From NCBI RefSeq assembly GCF_002924365.1, contig NZ_PQWB01000005.1, positions 1-64,000 on the forward strand: a stretch of DNA of 64,000 nt, written 5' to 3'. Of this stretch, positions 45,576 to 54,405 are shown piece by piece (the first letter of the stretch is position 1; every line of letters begins with the position of its first letter). Origin of the DNA: Chromobacterium alticapitis. Lineage in GTDB: Bacteria; Pseudomonadota; Gammaproteobacteria; Burkholderiales; Chromobacteriaceae. The position numbers and the translations under genes were made by a program. Below the pieces are notes generated by a model that was not told where the DNA came from, searched no databases, and saw only the letters and a program-made list of their open reading frames with translations.

Positions 45576-46148
45576 ATGAACGCTGCATTCATTCAGACCG
45601 TTTCCGGTCGTTATCTCAATGTGCTGGACCCAAGGCCGGAGGATATCGATATTGTCGATATCGCCCACCATCTGGCGCATATTTGCCGTTTCTGCGGCGC
45701 TTGCCGCCAGTTTTACAGCGAAGCGGAGCACGCCGTGCGGCTGGCGGAAATCCTGCCTGGCAGGCTGCAATTGGCGGGTTTGCTGAGCGGCGCGGCCAAG
45801 GCCTATTGCGGCGAGGTGGTGAGGGCGGAGCGCTACGACGTCGCGCCTTGCCGGAACAGGCTGGCGGCGGCGGTGGAGGCGCGCTTCGAACTGGAGCTGA
45901 ATGGCGAGGACAGGGCGGAGCTGGCCCTGGCCGAGGCGCGGCTGCTGGCCACGGAGCGGCGCGACCTGATGCCGCCTGACCGGCAAGAGTGGCCGATTCT
46001 GGCGGGGATTCAGCCGCTGCAGGAGCGGATCTGGCCCATGCCCATCTCCCAGGCGCTGGCCAGGTTCTGCGAACAATACGAGCAGGCCCTGCGCTGGCCG
46101 CAGCCGTCACGCATCCAGTTGAGGCGCGACGGGCTGGTCGGGACGTGA
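45576..46148 (+). CDS. Degenerate HD-domain (YfbR/phage-hydrolase-like) protein
   Basis: A 190-aa protein that follows the HD phosphohydrolase pattern seen in phage-type members (SGRYLNVLDPRPEDIDIVDIAHHLAHICRF, then YSEAEHAV, LLATERRDLM). The metal ligands are lost: the usual GH after CRF reads GA (residue 42), LLHDAxEAY reads LLSGAAKAY (71-72), GDV reads GEV (80), and the last Asp is Glu in AEARLLATE. It is therefore probably inactive as a nucleotidase and may bind nucleotides or act as a regulator. GGAG lies about 8 nt upstream. Confidence 0.6.
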   Translation: MNAAFIQTVSGRYLNVLDPRPEDIDIVDIAHHLAHICRFCGACRQFYSEAEHAVRLAEILPGRLQLAGLLSGAAKAYCGEVVRAERYDVAPCRNRLAAAVEARFELELNGEDRAELALAEARLLATERRDLMPPDRQEWPILAGIQPLQERIWPMPISQALARFCEQYEQALRWPQPSRIQLRRDGLVGT

Positions 46149-46173
46149 AAAAGGCGCGCCTTTGGGCGCGCCT
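46148..46173 (-). terminator. Terminator of kup
   Basis: AGGCGCGCC-TTTG-GGCGCGCCT: a perfect 9-bp stem followed by a T run on the minus strand. Confidence 0.85.
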
Positions 46174-46193
46174 GGCAGTCATCATGCGGGAGC

Positions 46194-48059
46194 TTACAGC
46201 TCGACCTGGGCGCCCAGCTCCACCACGCGGTTGGTCGGCACTTGGAAGAAGTCCGTCGCGCGCAGGGCGTTCTTGCTCATCCACATGAACAGTTTGCTGC
46301 GCCAGCGCGCCATTCCCGGATGCTCGGTGGCGACGATGGTCTCGCGCGACAGGAAGAAGGACGTGTCCATCAGTTCCATCTCCAGGCCGTCCTTGGCGCA
46401 CATTTCCAACACCTGCAGCACGTTCGGGTCTTCCTTGAAGCCGTAGCGCGCCACTACGCGCCAGAACGAGGCCGACATCTGCACCACGTCCAGTCTGTCA
46501 TCGTCGGAAATATACGGCACATCCTCGGTGCGCACCGTCATCAGCACGACTCGCTCATGCAGCACCTTGTTGTGTTTCAGATTATGCAGCATCGCGTGCG
46601 GCACGCCGTGCAAGGTGCTGGTCAGGAACACCGCGGTGCCCTGCACGCGCGTCGGCGGGAAGGCTTCCAGATTCTCGATGAAGCCTTCCAGCGGCAGCGC
46701 TTGTTCGCGCAGGCGGTTGAACAGCAGCTCGCGGCCGCGCTTCCAGGTGCTCATCAAGAGGAAGATCACCGCGCCCATCGCCAGCGGCAGCCAGCCGCCG
46801 TCGCCTATCTTGTGGAAGTTGGCGCTGAAGAAGGCGAAGTCGATGATGCCGAAGAACACGGTGATGCTCAGCGCCAGCGGCAGCGGCCAGCGCCAGTTGA
46901 CCCGCGCCACCACGAAGAACAGCAGGGTGGTGATCAGCATGGTGCCGGTGACGGCGATGCCGTAGGCCGCGGCCAGGCTGTCGGACGAGCGGAAGGTCAG
47001 CACCACGATCATCACGGATATCATCAGCAGCCAGTTGATGAAGGGCATGTAGATCTGGCCGATTTCCTGCGCCGAAGTGTGCTCCACCTCCATGCGCGGG
47101 CTGTAGCCCAGCTGTATGGCCTGGCGCGACAGCGAGAAGGCGCCGGAGATCACCGCCTGCGAGGCGATGACGGTAGCCAGGGTGGCCAGCATGATCAGCG
47201 GCACCAGGCCCCAGTCCGGCGCCAGGATGAAGAAGGGGTTCTTGATGGCGGACGGATCGCGCATCAGCAGCGCGCCCTGGCCGAAGTAGTTCAGGGCCAG
47301 GCCAGGCAGCACCAGAGCAAACCAGGCGCGGCGGATCGGCGTCTTGCCGAAGTGGCCCATGTCGGCGTACAGCGCCTCGGCGCCTGTCAAGGCCAGCACT
47401 ACCGAGCCCAGCGTCAGGAAGGCGTGGAAACCGTGCTGCTGGACGAAGTACAGGGCGTGCAGCGGATTCAGGCCGTGCAGCACGGCCGGCGTGACCAGAA
47501 TTTCCTTGAGGCCCATCAGGCCTATGGTGGCGAACCACACCATCATCACCGGGCCGAACAGCATGCCCACCTTGGCGGTGCCGAAGCGCTGCAGCAGGAA
47601 CAGGCCCAGCAGCACGCTGACCGCTACCGGCAGCACCCAGGTTTGCATCGCGGGCGACAGCACTTCCATGCCTTCCGCCGCCGACAGCACCGAGATGGCC
47701 GGCGTGATGATGGCGTCGCCATAGAACAGCGAGGCGCCGAACAGGCCGAGCAGCACGATCTTCCAGCGCGCGGCGTGGGTGGTGTAATGGCGCGCCAACG
47801 CCATCAGCGCCATGATGCCGCCCTCGCCGCGGTTGTCCGCGCGCAGGATGAAGGCGACGTATTTGATCGAGACCACGAAGATCAGCGACCAGAAGATCAG
47901 CGACAGGATGCCGAAGATGTTTTCAGGAGTGGTGGGGATGTTTTGGCCGGTGAAGCATTCGCGCAGCGTATACAGCGGGCTGGTGCCGATATCGCCGTAG
48001 ACCACGCCCAGCGCGGCCAGCGTCAGGCCAGCCATGGCCTGTTTCTTGTGATCCTGCAT
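46194..48059 (-). CDS. kup: Low-affinity potassium transporter Kup
   Basis: A 621-aa KUP/HAK/KT transporter. N-terminal GVVYGDIGTSPLYTLRECF (near residues 17-35), about 12 membrane helices to residue 440, DNRGEGGIMALMALA, GDAIITPAISVLSAAEG and GTSPLY-type family signatures, then a cytoplasmic C-terminal domain (PPTRVQGTAVFLTSTLHGVPHAMLHNLKHNKVLHE). It takes up K+ with protons. ATG 48059 matches the family start; the frame is open further upstream without conserved sequence. Confidence 0.95.
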   Translation of the reverse strand: MQDHKKQAMAGLTLAALGVVYGDIGTSPLYTLRECFTGQNIPTTPENIFGILSLIFWSLIFVVSIKYVAFILRADNRGEGGIMALMALARHYTTHAARWKIVLLGLFGASLFYGDAIITPAISVLSAAEGMEVLSPAMQTWVLPVAVSVLLGLFLLQRFGTAKVGMLFGPVMMVWFATIGLMGLKEILVTPAVLHGLNPLHALYFVQQHGFHAFLTLGSVVLALTGAEALYADMGHFGKTPIRRAWFALVLPGLALNYFGQGALLMRDPSAIKNPFFILAPDWGLVPLIMLATLATVIASQAVISGAFSLSRQAIQLGYSPRMEVEHTSAQEIGQIYMPFINWLLMISVMIVVLTFRSSDSLAAAYGIAVTGTMLITTLLFFVVARVNWRWPLPLALSITVFFGIIDFAFFSANFHKIGDGGWLPLAMGAVIFLLMSTWKRGRELLFNRLREQALPLEGFIENLEAFPPTRVQGTAVFLTSTLHGVPHAMLHNLKHNKVLHERVVLMTVRTEDVPYISDDDRLDVVQMSASFWRVVARYGFKEDPNVLQVLEMCAKDGLEMELMDTSFFLSRETIVATEHPGMARWRSKLFMWMSKNALRATDFFQVPTNRVVELGAQVEL

Positions 48060-48387
48060 AAGTTTCCATTGCGGGTTGTGCATCGCGCATGCCGCGGCGG
48101 CGATGCGAGAGCCGGATGCATCTTGGGCCTGCGTCGTAACATCATAGTGGATGAAGGCGACGGAATAAAAAAGCCGTAAAAGTGCTCGGAGCGCGCAGGT
48201 TACTCCAGAGCGACTGGGCAGCCAAGAGGGCGTAGCCGCGCGGCTGGCAGGGTTGTTGTAGCGCAGCAACTGTCGAAATGGCCGGCGTTGACGGCGCGGG
48301 CCTGGGCGTGAGAAGGGGCGACGCTTGGCCGCCAAGGCGGGACGACGCTACAATCATAGCCATTTAGCCGAATTCCAAGGACGCACC
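48060..48387. other. Divergent promoter region kup / proS
   Basis: About 330 bp between the divergent genes. TTGGCC (48325-48330) and TACAAT (48349-48354), 18 bp apart, form a plausible proS promoter. The stretch 48240-48330 is GC-rich and somewhat palindromic (CTTGGCCGCCAAGG). No gene is seen. Confidence 0.45.
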
Positions 48388-50094
48388 ATGCGCGCATCGC
48401 AGTTTTTCATTTCCACTCTGAAGGAAGCTCCCGCCGACGCCGACATCACCAGCCAGAAGCTGATGATGCGCGCCGGCTTCATCCGCAAGCAGGCCGCCGG
48501 CATCTACTCCTGGATGCCGATGGGACTGCGCGTGCTGCGCAAGGTTGAGAACATCATCCGCGAGGAAATGAACCGCGCCGGCGCCATCGAGGTGAGCCTG
48601 CCGGTGGTGCAGCCGGCCGAGCTGTGGCAGGAAACCGGCCGCTGGGACGCGATGGGCGCCGAGCTGCTGCGCTTCAAGGACCGTCACGAGCGCGATTTCG
48701 CGCTGCAGCCGACGGCCGAGGAAGTGATCACCGACATCGCCCGCCGCGAGCTGCGCAGCTACCGCGCGCTGCCGAAGAACTTCTTCCAGATCCAGACCAA
48801 GTTCCGCGACGAGCGCCGTCCGCGCTTCGGCGTGATGCGCGGCCGCGAGTTCACCATGAAGGATGCGTACTCGTTCGACCGCAGCGCCGAAGACGCCGGC
48901 AAGAGCTATGACAATATGTACGCGGCCTACCGTCGCATCTTCGACCGCTTCGGCCTGACCTACCGCGCGGTGGCGGCCGACACCGGCGCCATCGGCGGCG
49001 ACCGCTCGCATGAATTCCAGGTGATCGCCGACACCGGCGAAGACGCCATCGTCTACTGTCCGCAATCGGAATACGCCGCCAATATCGAACTGGCCGAAGC
49101 CGTGGCGCCGGCCGGCGAGCGCGCCGCAGCCTCTGCCGCGTTGACCAAGGCGCATACGCCTAAGGTCAAGACCATCGCCGAGCTGGTGGACTTCCTGAAG
49201 ATCGATATCCAGCAGACCGTCAAGGCGGTGGTGGTGGAAGGCGAAGAGGGCGAGGCGGTGCTGATGCTGGTGCGCGGCGACCATGAGCTGAACGAAGTGA
49301 AAGCGCAAAAAGTGGCCGGCATCAAGAACCCGCTGGCTTTCGCCAGCCCGGCCGCCATCCGCGACGCCTTCGGCGCCAATCCCGGCTCGCTGGGCCCGGT
49401 GGGCTTCCAGGGCCGCGTGATCGCCGACCGCACCGTGGCCAAGATGGCCGACTTCGTCATCGGCGCGAATGAGGACGACCAGCACTACACCGGCGCCAAC
49501 TTCGGCCGCGACTGCGCCGAGCCGGAAGTGTTCGACATCCGCAACGTGGTGGAAGGCGATCCGTCGCCGGACGGCCAGGGCCTGCTGGCCATCCAGCGCG
49601 GCATCGAAGTGGGCCACGTGTTCTACCTGGGCACCAAGTACTCCGCCGCGATGAACGCCACCTTCCTGGACGAAGACGGCAAACCCAAGCCGTTCGAAAT
49701 GGGTTGCTACGGCATAGGCGTGACCCGCATCCTGGGCGCCGCCATCGAGCAGAATTACGACGATAAGGGCATGATCTGGCCGGATGCCATGGCGCCGTTC
49801 GCCGTGGTGATCTGCCCGGTGGGCTACGACCGCTCCGACGCGGTGAAGGAAGCCGCCGACAAGCTGTATGCGGATCTGGCCGCCAAGGGCGTGGACGTGA
49901 TGCTGGACGACCGCGGAGAGCGCCCGGGCGCGATGTTCGCCGACTGGGAACTGATCGGCGCGCCGCACCGCGTCACCATCGGCGACCGCGGCCTGAAGGA
50001 AGGCAAGGTGGAATACCAGCATCGCCGAGACAGCGAGGCCACCGCCGTCGCCGCCGACGCCATCCTGGACCACGTGCTGTCCAAGCTGGCGTGA
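48388..50094 (+). CDS. proS: Prolyl-tRNA synthetase (bacterial type)
   Basis: A 568-aa class II synthetase with an inserted editing domain (INS). N-terminal [30 protein letters not shown], motif 2 region [31 protein letters not shown] (near 140-170), editing domain about 225-405 ([21 protein letters not shown]), motif 3 [18 protein letters not shown] (near 440-457), and anticodon-binding C-terminus. ATG 48388 has AAGGA 6 nt upstream. Its TGA overlaps the next gene's ATG (TGATG). Confidence 0.97.
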   Translation: MRASQFFISTLKEAPADADITSQKLMMRAGFIRKQAAGIYSWMPMGLRVLRKVENIIREEMNRAGAIEVSLPVVQPAELWQETGRWDAMGAELLRFKDRHERDFALQPTAEEVITDIARRELRSYRALPKNFFQIQTKFRDERRPRFGVMRGREFTMKDAYSFDRSAEDAGKSYDNMYAAYRRIFDRFGLTYRAVAADTGAIGGDRSHEFQVIADTGEDAIVYCPQSEYAANIELAEAVAPAGERAAASAALTKAHTPKVKTIAELVDFLKIDIQQTVKAVVVEGEEGEAVLMLVRGDHELNEVKAQKVAGIKNPLAFASPAAIRDAFGANPGSLGPVGFQGRVIADRTVAKMADFVIGANEDDQHYTGANFGRDCAEPEVFDIRNVVEGDPSPDGQGLLAIQRGIEVGHVFYLGTKYSAAMNATFLDEDGKPKPFEMGCYGIGVTRILGAAIEQNYDDKGMIWPDAMAPFAVVICPVGYDRSDAVKEAADKLYADLAAKGVDVMLDDRGERPGAMFADWELIGAPHRVTIGDRGLKEGKVEYQHRRDSEATAVAADAILDHVLSKLA

Positions 50095-50810
50095 TGAAAC
50101 GGACCCCCAGCTCTTCAGCCTGTGAACCGCTGCGCGCAGGCGCGGCGGTTTGCTCCCTTCACCCTTCGAGGGAGAGGGGGTGGGGGAGAGGGGGCGCGCT
50201 GCGCGCATTGGCGCTGGCGGTTCTGTTGTTGCCTGCCTTCGCCGATGCAGGCGCGCAAAAGGAAGAAGCTTTGTCGGCCAATGTGGCCACGGCGATGAGC
50301 CGTTCCATCTCGGACGTCAACGCGCCGCGGCTGGTGTTCGACAACCCGCGCGAGGGGCAGGCCTGGCTGGCGGAAATGTCATCCCGGCTGCAAAAGAAAA
50401 TCCCGGACCCGTGGATGCGCGAGCGCCTGCTCACCGCCATCCAGTACGAGGCGACGCGCGCGGGGCTGGACCCGCAGTTGGTGCTGGGGCTGATCCAGGT
50501 GGAGAGCGGCTTCAACAAATACGCCGTCTCCGGCGCCGGCGCGCGCGGCCTGATGCAGGTCATGCCGTTCTGGACCCGCCACATCGGCGCGCCGCAGCAC
50601 AATCTATTCGATCTCAGCACCAATCTGCGCTACGGCTGCACCATCTTGCGCCATTATCTCGATATCGAGCGCGGCAATCTGTACCGCGCGCTGGGCCGCT
50701 ACAACGGCAGCCTGGGCCAGCCGGAATACCCGAATATGGTGATGGGCGCCTGGCGCAAGCGCTGGGCGTGGACGCCGCCCTCCGCGTTGCGCACGGCGGC
50801 TTTGCCATGA
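50094..50810 (+). CDS. Lytic transglycosylase (SLT domain) with repeat-derived N-terminus
   Basis: A 238-aa SLT-domain protein cleaving peptidoglycan. The catalytic Glu is in LIQVESGFNKYAVSGAGARGLMQVMPFW (near residue 143), with later YGCTILRHYL and ALGRYNGSLGQPEYP motifs. The hydrophobic export segment (LRALALAVLLLPAFADA, about 36-52) is preceded by 35 unusual residues, of which SLHPSRERGWGRGG is encoded by a copy of the dispersed hairpin repeat. The gene is coupled to proS by TGATG. The export signal may still work because the charged part lies before the hydrophobic core. Confidence 0.88.
   Translation: MKRTPSSSACEPLRAGAAVCSLHPSRERGWGRGGALRALALAVLLLPAFADAGAQKEEALSANVATAMSRSISDVNAPRLVFDNPREGQAWLAEMSSRLQKKIPDPWMRERLLTAIQYEATRAGLDPQLVLGLIQVESGFNKYAVSGAGARGLMQVMPFWTRHIGAPQHNLFDLSTNLRYGCTILRHYLDIERGNLYRALGRYNGSLGQPEYPNMVMGAWRKRWAWTPPSALRTAALP
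50153..50200 (+). repeat. Hairpin module of the dispersed repeat inside a gene
   Basis: CTCCCTTCACCCTTCGAGGG and the following GAGAGGGGGTGGGGGAGAGG match the terminal hairpin and G-rich tail of the units at 1-478 and 38640-38683 with a few changes. It is read in frame within the transglycosylase N-terminus. Confidence 0.7.
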
Positions 50811-50812
50811 AA

Positions 50813-50842
50813 AAACCGGCCTGATGGCCGGTTTCGTTTTTT
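50813..50842 (+). terminator. Terminator after the transglycosylase gene
   Basis: AAACCGGCC-TGAT-GGCCGGTTT followed by CGTTTTTT, overlapping the last codons. Also usable by the convergent marR. Confidence 0.88.
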
Positions 50843-50857
50843 CGCGGCGCGAGGCGC

Positions 50858-51355
50858 TCAGTCCTCTTGCGCTTGCAGCATTTTCTTCAGCAGGCGCGCC
50901 AGCGTTTCACGCTCCTCGCCGTCCAGCATTTCCAGCAGTTCCGACTCCGCCGCCAGGTGATGGCCTGCCGCGTCTTCAATGACTTGAAAGCCCTTGGGCG
51001 TGAGGGTGACGATGACGCCGCGGCGGTCGTCCGGGTCCGGCGAGCGGTGGACCAGGCCGGCCTCTTCCAGGCGGTTGATGCGATTGGTCAGCGCGCCGGA
51101 TGAGATCAGCACCATGCCTTGCAGCTGATTGGGCGACAGCTGGTAGGGTTCGCCGCGGCGGCGCAGGGCCGCCAGCACGTCGAATTCGCCTACATTGAGA
51201 TTATGGCGGGACAAATCCTGCAGCACCCGGCGGGTGATGAAGTATTCCATCCGCACGATGCGGCCGATGACTTGCGTGGCGGAGGTGTCGAGATCGGGAC
51301 GGACTTCATTCCACAGGGCGACGATGCGGTCAATCTGGTCTGGGGCTTGCTGCAT
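50858..51355 (-). CDS. MarR-family transcriptional regulator
   Basis: A 165-aa winged-helix regulator. The DNA-binding region is LNVGEFDVLAALRRRGEPYQLSPNQLQGMVLISSGALTNRINRLEEAGLVHRSPDPDDRRGVIVTLTPKG, with the DDRRG wing conserved in MarR/EmrR. It is divergent from guaD with a 211-bp gap that holds repeated TATCTTCA motifs, so it may regulate guaD and itself (inference). Ligand unknown; purine or xenobiotic signals are possible. Confidence 0.9.
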   Translation of the reverse strand: MQQAPDQIDRIVALWNEVRPDLDTSATQVIGRIVRMEYFITRRVLQDLSRHNLNVGEFDVLAALRRRGEPYQLSPNQLQGMVLISSGALTNRINRLEEAGLVHRSPDPDDRRGVIVTLTPKGFQVIEDAAGHHLAAESELLEMLDGEERETLARLLKKMLQAQED

Positions 51356-51426
51356 GCTGCTGGTTCCTGATCAAAAGTAAATGCGCGAATCCGGTCGGGC
51401 GCAAGAGTATCACGACTTCAAAATAT

Positions 51427-51541
51427 ACTATCTTCATGTGGAGACAACTTGCCGCAGATCAGTTGCGGCTCCGGGGCGGTCTTGCCGCAGATGAGAATTT
51501 TGGATATATTTGCATGTGAAGAATCTTTATCTGAAGATATT
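51427..51541. promoter_or_regulatory. Inverted-repeat motifs between marR and guaD
   Basis: TATCTTCATGTGGAG near 51430-51444, GCATGTGAAGAAT near 51512-51524, and TATCT-GA-AGATA (51530-51541) share TATCTTCA/TGAAGATA half-sites in an AT-rich setting. The spacing and symmetry suit binding by the divergent MarR regulator. Two TTGCCGCAGAT copies (51450 and 51481) are also present. Confidence 0.4.
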
Positions 51542-51566
51542 GCCGCGATAGCGGCGGGAGCCAAGA

Positions 51567-52874
51567 TTGAAAACAGCGGTACGCGGCGATGTGCTGAGCT
51601 TCCGGGACAATCCGTTCCGGCAGGCCGAGCAGGATTGCCTGGCATTCCAGCGCGACGCGCTGGTGGTGATGGAAAACGGATGCATAGCCGCTTGCGGCCC
51701 GGCGGCCGAGTTGCTGCCCACGCTGCCGGCCGGCAGCGCCGTGGCGCACTATCCGGATCACCTGATCTTGCCGGGCTTCATCGACTGCCACGTCCACTAT
51801 CCGCAAACCGAGATGATGGCGGCCTACGGCGAACAGTTGCTGGACTGGCTGCATCATTACACTTTCGTCACCGAGCAGGGCTTCGCCGACGCGGAGCATG
51901 CGCGCGAAGTGGCGCGCGTGTTCCTGGGCGAGCAGTTGCGCAATGGCGTCACCACCGGCTGTGTGTTCGGGACCGTGCATGCAGGTTCGGTTGATGCGCT
52001 GTTCGAGGAGGCGGCACGGCATGATCTACGCATCCTGGCGGGCAAAGTATGCATGGACCGCCACGCGCCGGAGGCCTTGCTCGACACGCCGCTTGCCGCC
52101 TACGAGGATTCGCGCGAGCTGATCCTGCGCTGGCACGGCAAGGGCCGCGCCGAGTACGTCATCACGCCGCGCTTCGCGCCGACTTCCAGCCATGGCCAGC
52201 TGGAAATGCTGGGCGCGCTGGCGGCGGAGTTCCCGGACGTCGCCATCCAGTCCCATATCTCGGAAAACTTGGACGAGATCGCCTGGGTCAAGCAGCTATT
52301 CCCCGGCTGCCGCGATTACGCCAGCGTTTATCAGCGCTACGGCCTGCTGCGGCCGCGCGCGGTCTACGGCCATGGCATCCACCTGTCCGAAGCCGAGCTG
52401 AATGCCTTCCGCGACAGTGGCGCGTCCTTGGCGCATTGTCCCACCTCCAACTTTTTCCTCGGCTCCGGCAGCCTGAATCTGCGCCCCTGCGTGGAAGCGG
52501 AACGGCCGATACCCGTCGGCCTCGGCACCGACCTGGGCGCCGGCACCAGCTTTTCCATGCTGCAAACGATGAACGCGGCCTATATGGCGGCGCAAAGCCA
52601 CGGCAAGCCGCTGTCGGCTGTCCAGGCTTTCTATCTGGCGACGCGCGGCGGCGCCGAGGCGCTGGGCATCGCCGACAAGGTGGGCAGCGTGACGCCGGGC
52701 ATGGAGGCCGATCTGGCGGTGCTGGATCTGCGTTCCACCCCGCTCTTGGATTTCCGCATGCGCTATGCGCGCGATCTTTCAGAGGTGCTGTTTATCCAGA
52801 TGATGCTGGGCGACGACCGCGCGGTGGCGGCGACGTATGTTGCCGGCCGGGAGGCCTATCGGCGCGGCGTTTGA
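51567..52874 (+). CDS. guaD: Guanine deaminase
   Basis: A 435-aa amidohydrolase converting guanine to xanthine and ammonia. Zn motif LPGFIDCHVHYPQTEMMA (near residues 68-85), with PQTEM typical of guanine deaminases, then ITPRFAPTSSHGQLEMLG, QSHISENLDEIAWVKQLFP, AVYGHGIHLSEAE, LAHCPTSNFFLGSG and GLGTDLGAGTSFSMLQTM. The start is TTG at 51567, with GGGAG 6 nt upstream; no ATG fits the family N-terminus. Divergent from the MarR-type gene. Confidence 0.95.
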   Translation: MKTAVRGDVLSFRDNPFRQAEQDCLAFQRDALVVMENGCIAACGPAAELLPTLPAGSAVAHYPDHLILPGFIDCHVHYPQTEMMAAYGEQLLDWLHHYTFVTEQGFADAEHAREVARVFLGEQLRNGVTTGCVFGTVHAGSVDALFEEAARHDLRILAGKVCMDRHAPEALLDTPLAAYEDSRELILRWHGKGRAEYVITPRFAPTSSHGQLEMLGALAAEFPDVAIQSHISENLDEIAWVKQLFPGCRDYASVYQRYGLLRPRAVYGHGIHLSEAELNAFRDSGASLAHCPTSNFFLGSGSLNLRPCVEAERPIPVGLGTDLGAGTSFSMLQTMNAAYMAAQSHGKPLSAVQAFYLATRGGAEALGIADKVGSVTPGMEADLAVLDLRSTPLLDFRMRYARDLSEVLFIQMMLGDDRAVAATYVAGREAYRRGV

Positions 52875-52934
52875 GGCGGGCGCGAAGCGCAGGGATGAAG
52901 TGGGCGAAGCGGCGCAGAGCCGATTCGCCCTTTT

Positions 52935-52972
52935 TGTGGATAATTTCCCTGAGTGGAAAATTCTGTGGATAA
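52935..52972. promoter_or_regulatory. Two perfect DnaA boxes
   Basis: TGTGGATAA at 52935-52943 and 52964-52972 are both exact matches to the complement of TTATCCACA, 29 bp apart. A weak relative (AGTGGAAAA, 52952-52960) lies between. They sit in the 203-bp gap after guaD, about 105 bp ahead of a small unknown gene. Confidence 0.65.
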
Positions 52973-53077
52973 GTGGGCGGGCCGTGTTTTCACGTATTTC
53001 GCTTGAGCGCGCGCGGCTTTATACCAAGCGGAAGCGGCGGGCTCAGTCGGGCGGGCCGCGTTTCGAATGGAGGCCGC

Positions 53078-53368
53078 ATGTTTTTCCCCTGGTTCTGGAT
53101 TTTCGCGCCGCAAATTCATTTGCCTTTCAGCGGCAATGTGCTGCAAGACATCGATCCCGCCACCTACTGGCTGAACCTATTCACGCCGTGGTGGGGCGGC
53201 CGCTGGCAGTGGCATGATTTGAAGGCCTACCGGCAGGCTCTGGAGCAGTTGACGCCCAACCCTGCTCCCGCGCAGGGCTCTCCTGAAGAGGCTGCGCTGA
53301 CGACTTTGCGAGGCTGGGCGGAGGAGGCCTCCGCGGCGCGCGTGCTGGTTCTGCATCCGGCCCGTTGA
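53078..53368 (+). CDS. Small hypothetical protein (96 aa)
   Basis: ATG 53078 is preceded by GGAGG at 5 nt. The N-terminus is strikingly aromatic (MFFPWFWIFAPQIHLPFSGN), then DPATYWLNLFTPWWGGRWQWHDL, followed by an ordinary helical tail. This gives eight Trp in about 60 residues, suggesting membrane association or an interface. I do not recognise the family. The strong SD and clean codon use support expression. It lies downstream of two DnaA boxes and 109 bp from the RDD gene end on the other strand. Confidence 0.55.
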   Translation: MFFPWFWIFAPQIHLPFSGNVLQDIDPATYWLNLFTPWWGGRWQWHDLKAYRQALEQLTPNPAPAQGSPEEAALTTLRGWAEEASAARVLVLHPAR

Positions 53369-53488
53369 GGCTGGTCTGCAGCGTCGCTGTTGAGGGTGTT
53401 ATCAACCATGGCGCGATCGGCACGGAGGCGGGGATTCCCGTTTCACGGTGCCGGATAAGTGCAGCTCTGCGTGCGCTGGCGCCGGGGA

Positions 53489-54010
53489 TTATTTGCCGCC
53501 GCGCGGCGGCTTGGGCAGCAGTTCCAGGCGGGTGCCGGCCAGCCTGTCGTGCAGGTGGCGGCCATCCTTGTCGTAATAGCGGGCCAGGAAGGGCAACAGC
53601 CACCAGGCCAGCGCCAGCCATTTGGCCGCGGGATGGTCGCCGTAGCTGCGCAGCCAGCCCAGGTAGGAGATGATGGGCAGGCCGATGAACAACATCGCGG
53701 CCACGGCGAAGCGCATCAGCGCCTGTTGCCAGTTCAGCAGCCGGCCATCGGCCGCGACCAGCCGGATATGCCAGGTTTTCATCGCGGCGGTTTGGCCGCT
53801 GCGGGTCCAGCAATAACCGAAGTAAGCGAACAGCACGCCGGCGGCGGCTATCTGGATCAGGCTGTGCAGCAGCCAGGAGTCCTGGCCCAACATCTTTTGC
53901 AGCGGGGTCAGCACGGCGCTGGTGATCAGCAGCATGGCGACGATCAATAGCGACTCGTAGAACAGGCTGGCCAGGCAACGGGCCAGGCTAGGGGTGGCGG
54001 CTTGGTTCAT
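53489..54010 (-). CDS. RDD-family membrane protein
   Basis: A 173-aa protein with three predicted membrane helices and the RDD arrangement: first helix after SLARCLASLFYESLL (the usual RDD triplet reads YES), second QIAAAGVLFAYFGYCWTRSGQTAAMKTWHIRLV, third LMRFAVAAMLFIGLPII, ending RHLHDRLAGTRLEL. ATGA overlap with the upstream DUF3106 gene. Last gene of the sigma-factor operon. Confidence 0.85.
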   Translation of the reverse strand: MNQAATPSLARCLASLFYESLLIVAMLLITSAVLTPLQKMLGQDSWLLHSLIQIAAAGVLFAYFGYCWTRSGQTAAMKTWHIRLVAADGRLLNWQQALMRFAVAAMLFIGLPIISYLGWLRSYGDHPAAKWLALAWWLLPFLARYYDKDGRHLHDRLAGTRLELLPKPPRGGK

Positions 54011-54405
54011 TGGGCGGCGGAGGTATCGGTTCGGGCGTGTTGCAGCCGCAGGCGGCGCATCACCTGCTCGCGCCGCTCGGGTGCCATTTGCTGCAGTTTC
54101 TTCCAGTTGGCGCGGATTTCCAGCCGCTGTTGCGGCGTCAGGCTGGACCAGGCTTTCAGTTTCTGCTGCGCTCGCTGCTGCTGTTCCGGCGGAAGATGGT
54201 TGAGGCCAGGCACAATGGCAAGCAAACTCTGCTTCTTGTCCGGCGCGTAACGATTCCATTCTCCGGCCAGCGGCGACAGCACTTGCTGCTGCCGGGTGTC
54301 CAGCTGGCTCCAATCGGGGTTGGCCAGGGGAGAGGCGGTGGCGGAAGCGGAGAAAAGCAGACCGGCCAGATTTGCCGCCAGGACCAGGCTTGCGGCCTTA
54401 TTCAT
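54007..54405 (-). CDS. DUF3106 family exported protein
   Basis: A 132-aa protein. It has a signal peptide (SLVLAANLAGLLFSASATA), then a helical Trp/Gln-rich mature part (LSPLAGEWNRYAPDKKQSLLAIV, LTPQQRLEIRANWKKLQQMAPERREQVMRRL) typical of DUF3106 and similar in style to periplasmic CpxP/RcnB-type sensors. It lies between the anti-sigma-like DUF3619 gene and the RDD gene, overlapping both neighbours. Confidence 0.85.
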   Translation of the reverse strand: MNKAASLVLAANLAGLLFSASATASPLANPDWSQLDTRQQQVLSPLAGEWNRYAPDKKQSLLAIVPGLNHLPPEQQQRAQQKLKAWSSLTPQQRLEIRANWKKLQQMAPERREQVMRRLRLQHARTDTSAAQ

